Shown: positions 5,309-9,475 of the stretch, one piece after another
Layout: each line of letters begins with the position of its first letter
Position numbering within the stretch: the first letter of the stretch is position 1
DNA from: an uncultured SAR324 cluster bacterium
GTDB lineage: Bacteria > SAR324 > NAC60-12
Assembly: GCA_902513935.1 (NCBI GenBank)
Contig: CABXOR010000055.1
Span: 1 to 9,475 of the forward strand
Reading direction: 5' to 3'
Length of the DNA: 9,475 nt
Notes under the pieces: model-generated
What the model was told of the DNA's origin: nothing
Database searches by the model: none
What the model saw: the letters and a program-made list of their open reading frames with translations, nothing else
Made by a program: the position numbers and the translations under genes

Positions 5309-6304
5309 ATGAATATTACGATTACTGGCGCTTCTGGCTTTCTGGGCCAAAAACTTGCGCATGGATTGCTTAGCTCGAATGCGCTTACAGATTTGGCAGG
5401 AAGTCCTTCCAAAGTTGAGCACTTAACTTTACTGGATGTTGTAAATCCTTCAAAAGAGTTATCCAACGATCCTCGTGTAACCATTCTGACAGGTGATATT
5501 ACAGACCGTTTGATTTTAGAGAAGGCCATTTCTGTTTCAACGGATAGTATTTTCCATTTTGCGGCCATTGTAAGTTCAGGTGCGGAGAAGGATTTTGATT
5601 TAGGTATGTCAGTAAATTTAGATGCTACTAGAGCAATCCTTGAAATCTGTCGAGGACATGAAACAAAACCAAAATTAATTTTTGCTAGTTCCTGTGCTGC
5701 TTTTGGTGGAGACATGCCCAACATTATTGACGACATGACGGCCCGGACACCTCAAACATCTTATGGAACTCAGAAAGTTATTGGAGAATTGCTAGTAAAC
5801 GATTTTAGTCGAAAGAGTTTTGTAGATGGCCGAGCACTCCGTTTTCCAACCGTAGTGGTGCGCCCCGGTAAACCAAATAAGGCGGCATCCACCTTTGCTA
5901 GCTCTATAATAAGAGAGCCTTTACAAGGGCAGACCGCGATCTGTCCAGTCAGTCCAGAATCAAAAATGTTTTTAGCTTCTCCTCGTTCAATAATTGAGAA
6001 CATAATCAGGGCTCATAATTTAATAGAGGATGATTGGGGCCAGTCTCGTGAAGTAACGTTGCCAGGTTTCAGTATGAACATAAAAGACATGGTTGATGCA
6101 TTGCGGACAGTAGCTGGCGATATTGTTGCTGATAGGATTGATTGGAAGCCAGATCCCTTCATTCAAAATATTTTGGATGGTTGGCCACAAGAGTTCAAAA
6201 CTGAGAAAGCTTTAGAACTAGGATTTGTCTGCGATGTTTCTATGGAAGAGGTTATCAATGCTTTTATCGAAGACGAACTCGACGGATCAATTGTATTATC
6301 TTAA
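5309..6304 (+). CDS. denD: D-erythronate dehydrogenase-like SDR (DenD-like)
   Basis: 331 residues from ATG 5309. This is an extended-SDR, NAD-binding protein. The glycine motif TGASGFLG (6-13), acidic D43 after the second strand, TGDITD (61-66), S127/S128 and the SYGTQK catalytic pair (Y142, K146) are intact. The segments RFPTVVVRPGKPN (168-180), ASSIIREPL and LASPRSIIENII resemble DenD, which oxidises D-erythronate to 2-oxo-D-erythronate. The family call is firm; the exact substrate is inferred from recall. The usual partners (OtnI, OtnK, OtnC) are not in the window. The frame starts one codon earlier at a TTG, but the ATG with GAGAG upstream is preferred. The last few residues (SIVLS) fall at a rearrangement junction beside an SDR relic, so the native C-terminus may differ slightly. 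Confidence 0.8.
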   Translation: MNITITGASGFLGQKLAHGLLSSNALTDLAGSPSKVEHLTLLDVVNPSKELSNDPRVTILTGDITDRLILEKAISVSTDSIFHFAAIVSSGAEKDFDLGMSVNLDATRAILEICRGHETKPKLIFASSCAAFGGDMPNIIDDMTARTPQTSYGTQKVIGELLVNDFSRKSFVDGRALRFPTVVVRPGKPNKAASTFASSIIREPLQGQTAICPVSPESKMFLASPRSIIENIIRAHNLIEDDWGQSREVTLPGFSMNIKDMVDALRTVAGDIVADRIDWKPDPFIQNILDGWPQEFKTEKALELGFVCDVSMEEVINAFIEDELDGSIVLS

Positions 6305-6312
6305 AGATCCGT
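6282..6312. repeat. inverted repeat at the denD / SDR-relic junction
   Basis: ACGGATC (6282-6288) and GATCCGT (6306-6312) pair perfectly around a 17-base AT-rich loop that contains both converging stop codons. It could be a weak bidirectional terminator or a scar of the event that joined the two sequences. Confidence 0.4.
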
Positions 6313-6459
6313 TAACTCTCTGACAACATCATTTGCGCGTTCTTCATTCCGCGCCACGATGGCGACTTTCGCCCCTTCACGTGTAAACCTGCATGCGATA
6401 CTGCGACCAATTCCGAAATTCCCGCCAGTCACCAATACAACCTTGTTTTCAAACCTCGT
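6301..6459 (-). pseudogene. truncated short-chain dehydrogenase (SDR) N-terminal relic
   Basis: Read on the minus strand, 52 codons give a textbook SDR start: RFENKVVLVTGG, then NFGIGRS completing the TGxxxGIG dinucleotide motif (residues 11-18), then EGAKVAIVARNEERANDVV. The frame ends at TAA (complement of 6301-6303), where a complete SDR would continue for about 200 residues, so the catalytic Tyr/Lys and the rest are gone. The expected start codon reads ACG (complement of 6457-6459), preceded four bases upstream by AAGAGG (complement of 6464-6469), which looks like a decayed ATG start. No in-frame ATG, GTG or TTG precedes the domain. It is converging with, and overlaps the stop of, denD. 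Its GC content resembles the crotonase block more than the aminotransferase. Confidence 0.8.
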
Positions 6460-6515
6460 GTTTCCTCTTCGGTGACAAAATAATTTTTAGTATGATTTAA
6501 AAAAATCTTTAGTCT

Positions 6516-7724
6516 TTATTTTTTTAATTTTTGAAAAACAGTTAAAATTCGTTTCAGTGCTTCTAAAAGGGTTTTTGTATCTATTGCATAACAAATCCTG
6601 AAAAAATCAATCCTACCAAAAACACTCCCAGGGACTACAGTTACTTCGGCTGTTTCAAGAATATATTTACAGACGTCAATTTCATTTTGAAGAATTTTAC
6701 CATCTGGAGTCTTTCGCCCATAAAGACCATCACAGGAAGGAAAAACATAAAAAGAACCTTCGGGGTTATTACATGTTATTCCATCAATTTTATTCAAAAG
6801 ACTAACTGTTAAGTCCCTCCTTTTTATGTATGAATTTTTTTGTTCAGTAATGAACTCTCTCCCGCCATTTAATGCCTCTAAAGCAGCATATTGTGAAATA
6901 GTAGAAGGATGAGATGTAGATTGAGATTGCAATTTAGACATTGCATCAATTAGGTGCTTAGGTCCTCCTGCATATCCTAATCTCCAACCAGTCATACAAA
7001 AATTTTTTGACATTCCATTACAAGTAAGAGTTCTCTTTTTAATATTAATATCAATCTCAGCAATGGAATGAAATTTAGTTTTAGAGTAGATTAAATATTC
7101 ATATATGTCGTCTGAAATGATTAAAATATTAGGATATTTAATCAATACATCTGAAATTGATTTTAACTCTTCAAAATTATATACAGAACCAGAAGGATTT
7201 GTTGGGTTATTTAGTATTAGACATCGAGTTGAGTCATTGATTGCTAATTCAAGTGCCTTTGCAGTTAGTTTAAAATCATCAGTTAATGAGCAATTTACAA
7301 TTTTTGGAATTCCTTCTGCGAAATCAACCATATCCTTGTATGAACCCCAATAAGGTGCTGGTAAAATTACTTCGTCTCCTGGGTTCAGGATTGACATTAG
7401 TGCATTAAAAATAATTTGTTTACAACCGTTGCCAACAGAAATTTCATGAATTTCATATTCCAAGTTATTTTCATTTAAAAATTTTTTGCATATTGCTTTT
7501 TTTAATAAAGGCATACCATCTACGTTGGAATAACGGGTAAAGCCGTCCTTAATCGCTTTTATACCGGCTTCTTTAATATGATCTGGAGTTTCAAAATCAG
7601 GTTCACCTTGGCTTAAACTTATTACATTTCTCCCTTCTGACAAAAGATTCCTTGCCAAATCTGAAATTTCGATTGTTTGTGAAGTTTGTATACGGCTTAT
7701 CCTATCAGACAAATATAAATTCAT
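6516..7724 (-). CDS. class I aminotransferase, aspartate aminotransferase-like (fold type I PLP)
   Basis: 402 residues, full length for subgroup Ib aspartate aminotransferases, which move an amino group between aspartate (or related amino acids) and 2-oxoglutarate. All landmarks are present: SLSQGEPDFETP (36-47), PAPYW (122-126), NNPTNPSG (172-179), SDDIYEY (204-210) with D205 and Y208 for the PLP ring, the Schiff-base lysine K240 in NGMSKNFCMTGWRLGYAGG (236-254), and R376 in FFRICYA for the substrate carboxylate. Specificity cannot be fixed from sequence; prephenate, alanine or aromatic substrates are possible. GC is about one third, clearly lower than the crotonase block, and no good Shine-Dalgarno sequence precedes the ATG. 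No biosynthetic partner is adjacent; its upstream region includes the inverted R1 repeat. Confidence 0.9.
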   Translation of the reverse strand: MNLYLSDRISRIQTSQTIEISDLARNLLSEGRNVISLSQGEPDFETPDHIKEAGIKAIKDGFTRYSNVDGMPLLKKAICKKFLNENNLEYEIHEISVGNGCKQIIFNALMSILNPGDEVILPAPYWGSYKDMVDFAEGIPKIVNCSLTDDFKLTAKALELAINDSTRCLILNNPTNPSGSVYNFEELKSISDVLIKYPNILIISDDIYEYLIYSKTKFHSIAEIDINIKKRTLTCNGMSKNFCMTGWRLGYAGGPKHLIDAMSKLQSQSTSHPSTISQYAALEALNGGREFITEQKNSYIKRRDLTVSLLNKIDGITCNNPEGSFYVFPSCDGLYGRKTPDGKILQNEIDVCKYILETAEVTVVPGSVFGRIDFFRICYAIDTKTLLEALKRILTVFQKLKK

Positions 7725-7894
7725 GATTTTATTAAATTTTCAAACAATTAAATTTGATAAATTCTTCATCGAAGATTGAATTATTTGGGGAAATATCTTC
7801 TTTTATAGTAGTTTATTAGTTGTTACTTTAAGTCATTCAAAGAGTTGTTTTTTAAAATTTCATAAATTATACAACTTCTAATGATTTTTAATCC

Positions 7895-8038
7895 AAAATG
7901 ATGCTTAAAATGTCCTCTAAAGCAATATTGGTTTCCTACCTAGCCTTAATTGTTTTACTCTGATTGGCAGTTAGCTGCATACAGATCGATTTAACTGCAC
8001 TTACGCTACGTATCTCGGAAGACTCAGCAAAACAATTG
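7895..8038 (-). repeat. promoter-leader repeat R1, copy A (inverted)
   Basis: On the minus strand, 8038-7942 matches copy B (about 86%). The region down to 7897 matches the downstream half of copy C (CCAATATTGC, TTAGAGGAC, AGCATC). The inverted repeat is GCAGTTA/TAACTGC (complement of 7992-7998 and 7967-7973); compared with copy B one pair has changed on both sides (T-A to C-G). The promoter boxes are eroded: ATGCAG, 17 bases, TAAAAC. AGAGGA is present (complement of 7913-7918) without a start codon. It faces the aminotransferase about 170 bases away. Confidence 0.75.
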
Positions 8039-8055
8039 ACGACTAACCCCCTATT

Positions 8056-8133
8056 GAACTCAATTCTCAGCATGTGAGCCTTGTAGGAGAGAATGGGGGC
8101 AGAGTTTTTAATAGGTGCTTTAAGAAGTAAGGC
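8056..8133 (+). repeat. direct repeat R3, copy 1
   Basis: About 77 bp, matching 9176-9251 in the same orientation at about 85%, beginning GAACTCAATTCTCAGCAT and ending in TAATAGGTGCTTTAAG. It contains the inverted repeat ATTCTC/GAGAAT, conserved in both copies. It sits 17 bp from R1 copy A and 70 bp past the stop of the exported-protein gene. Confidence 0.8.
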
Positions 8134-8203
8134 TAAATTTTCCACCATCAGAGCATACTTGTTAATTCTCACCAAAGTTAGATTCATATGGGAAATTCAA
8201 TGA

Positions 8204-9139
8204 TCAGAAAACCAATTTATAGGTTACATTTAGTGAAATTTTATTGTTAGAGGGAATAATTGAAAATACTAAAGGGTAATTTTTCTCTATGCTATTCTCT
8301 CTTAAGGTTTTTACTCTATTAGAATTGATCCACCATAATGTTGTCCCAATAACTGCTCCAACCAAAGAGGCACTGATAAATAAAGTTTTCGTGGGGTTTT
8401 GTTTAGATCGACACTTGCTCTCACTCTCATATCCTTTTTCTTTATAATCTGGACATGCTCCTTCTAATCCGATTGAAGAGAGGGAAAAGACAAGTGCTAC
8501 TCTGTGTGTCCACTTCCAAACATTTTCCCAATAAATAGCAGATTGATATTCTTTTTTCCATCCAGAATATTCTTTTTCCCATTTAGAATAGTTTTCACTA
8601 TTGACGTCAATTTCTCTCAAAATATCATCTATTTTTGTTTCTCCAGAAGCTATTCCACTCCTTAAATTTATAATATCTAAAATAGAGATTTTGATATTAA
8701 CTTTTTCTGGAGAAATCTGCTTAACATTTGACCAAACAAAATAATCTATTCCTTCCAGTAGAGATAAAGGGACTCCCTCAAATGCCGTTGTACCATCTAA
8801 CCATAACTGCGTTCCATCAGCTGTTTCAACATTTTCTTCAATTAGTTCCATTTTATTTTCAATTTCTTTTAATCGATCTCTGTCAGCCAAACGAGATCTA
8901 GATGCGAAAATTGATTCCATAGATTCTTCAACTAGCCCATAAAATTTGGTTCTATGGATTTTTCTTTGTATCTTTGGAGGAACTATTCCTACTACATGCT
9001 TATAACCGAGTCCTGATTGATTTATAGCCTTGTAAATAATACTTTCAATATCATCTCTTGCTTGATTACTTAATTCAGAAGCATAAATTGGGGAAGAATA
9101 TATGAAAAATATTAAAACCACACAAATCAATTTATACAT
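8204..9139 (-). CDS. exported protein, possibly LpoB/CsgG-like
   Basis: 311 residues from the ATG at 9137-9139. That start gives a clear signal peptide (MYKLICVVLIFFIYSSPIYA, cleavage after residue 20, no lipobox Cys); the longer frame from 9193 begins inside repeat R3 and hides the signal. Residues about 47-170 resemble the LpoB/CsgG-type fold: a strand-helix opening, SRLADRDRLKEIE (82-94) recalling the conserved 'Arg-acidic-Arg' turn, EGIDYFVWSNV (129-139), and IKISILDIINLRSGI (149-163). This is a weak, pattern-based match. Two later hydrophobic segments (about 202-217 and 233-251) flank a Cys-containing loop (C219, C233 region). The C-terminus is beta-like and ends in Phe, and may be periplasmic. 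The gene is AT-rich, has no evident ribosome-binding site and is flanked by R3 direct repeats. No function is claimed. Confidence 0.7.
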   Translation of the reverse strand: MYKLICVVLIFFIYSSPIYASELSNQARDDIESIIYKAINQSGLGYKHVVGIVPPKIQRKIHRTKFYGLVEESMESIFASRSRLADRDRLKEIENKMELIEENVETADGTQLWLDGTTAFEGVPLSLLEGIDYFVWSNVKQISPEKVNIKISILDIINLRSGIASGETKIDDILREIDVNSENYSKWEKEYSGWKKEYQSAIYWENVWKWTHRVALVFSLSSIGLEGACPDYKEKGYESESKCRSKQNPTKTLFISASLVGAVIGTTLWWINSNRVKTLRENSIEKNYPLVFSIIPSNNKISLNVTYKLVF

Positions 9140-9475
9140 CAGTAAAAAACCACAGTAAAAGAGAAATTTATTGAAGAACTCAATTCTCAGCATATGAGTT
9201 TTGTCGTAGAGAATGGAGCAGAGTTATTAATAGGTGCTTTAAGGGGTAGGAGAAGCATATTAGGCCCTGAGTTGGCTGTGTAAGTTGTTAATAATTTTTA
9301 CAAGCTTCAGTTATACATGAATAGCAAAAACTATTTTTAGGCAGAAAAAGTCATAAAATTTTCATTATACTTCTCTTTTCTCTTATCCTAATATTTGCTT
9401 TTCTCTTGCCTTATTTCCACTTTTACGTAATCTAAATGGAGCATACAAGGACTCCAACTTAATATTTTAAAATAT
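9140..9475. other. AT-rich right-hand flank
   Basis: Upstream region of the exported-protein gene. It holds R3 copy 2 (9176-9251). Beyond it are AT-rich sequence and, on the minus strand, purine-rich AAGAGAAAAG-type repeats around 9372-9408. No gene or confident promoter is seen. Confidence 0.5.
9176..9251 (+). repeat. direct repeat R3, copy 2
   Basis: Second copy of R3, about 37 bp upstream of the exported-protein start codon. Relative to copy 1 it has about ten substitutions and one single-base deletion, which shifts any reading frame through it. Its ATTCTC/GAGAAT inverted repeat is intact. Confidence 0.8.

Larger units (their letters stand above)
7725..8203. other. spacer between aminotransferase start and exported-protein gene end
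   Basis: No gene accepted. Bases 7725-7894 are very AT-rich. On the minus strand they hold a consensus TATAAT (complement of 7866-7871) without a clear -35 box, a possible aminotransferase promoter. Bases 7895-8038 are R1 copy A and 8056-8133 are R3 copy 1. An 83-codon minus-strand frame (7936-8187) is made almost wholly of these repeats. Confidence 0.55.

Noticed and set aside
7936..8133. Integron attC sites or a cassette array
   Set aside because: Stem ends read GTTA...TAAC rather than the attC order (RYYYAAC...GTTRRRY), genes lie on both strands and no integrase is present.
7936..8187. Minus-strand 83-codon open frame after the exported-protein gene
   Set aside because: It is built almost entirely from R3 copy 1 and R1 copy A. 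The other R3 copy has a one-base shift that breaks the frame, and the other R1 copies are plainly non-coding promoters.

Overview
The window looks like an accessory stretch of a bacterial chromosome, most likely from a marine or environmental heterotrophic proteobacterium. That placement is an inference from the protein families (DUF1330, GYD, crotonase, DenD-like SDR), the moderate-to-low GC and the long AT-rich spacers. There are no RNA genes, transposases, phage genes or CRISPR repeats.

Layout. (1) Bases 1-1430: a possible gene end at the left edge, then a minus-strand pair, DUF1330 followed by a four-helix membrane protein. The pair is bracketed by two ~45-bp direct repeats (245-289, 1387-1430). 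(2) 1634-2595: a divergent pair, GYD-domain protein (minus) and antibiotic-biosynthesis-monooxygenase-like protein (plus). Their shared spacer holds a good sigma70-type promoter inside a repeated module. (3) 2674-3728: a second copy of that module, then a TauE/SafE permease. (4) 3828-6304: a plus-strand run of PaaI-type thioesterase, crotonase and DenD-like sugar-acid dehydrogenase, the most GC-rich part of the window. (5) 6301-6459: a short relic of an unrelated SDR gene on the minus strand, abutting the end of denD. (6) 6516-9139: an AT-rich minus-strand part with an aspartate-type aminotransferase and an exported protein that resembles the LpoB/CsgG group. The latter is flanked by ~76-bp direct repeats; the downstream copy is fused to a third, inverted copy of the promoter module.

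How the genes relate. The thioesterase and crotonase act on acyl-CoA thioesters and probably form one transcription unit. denD follows in the same direction, but no erythronate-pathway partners are visible. DUF1330, GYD and ABM proteins are all small, probably dimeric alpha/beta-barrel proteins, a notable concentration in 1.6 kb. The rest is a mosaic of unrelated genes.

The most interesting signal is not a gene. It is a repeated promoter-leader-ribosome-binding-site module in three copies (2148-2274, 2674-2785, inverted 7895-8038), with near-fixed geometry and a partly covarying inverted repeat around the -35 box. Only one copy leads directly into a gene. Two other direct-repeat families flank gene blocks like cassette borders. 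All identities are by-eye alignments; no search was run.
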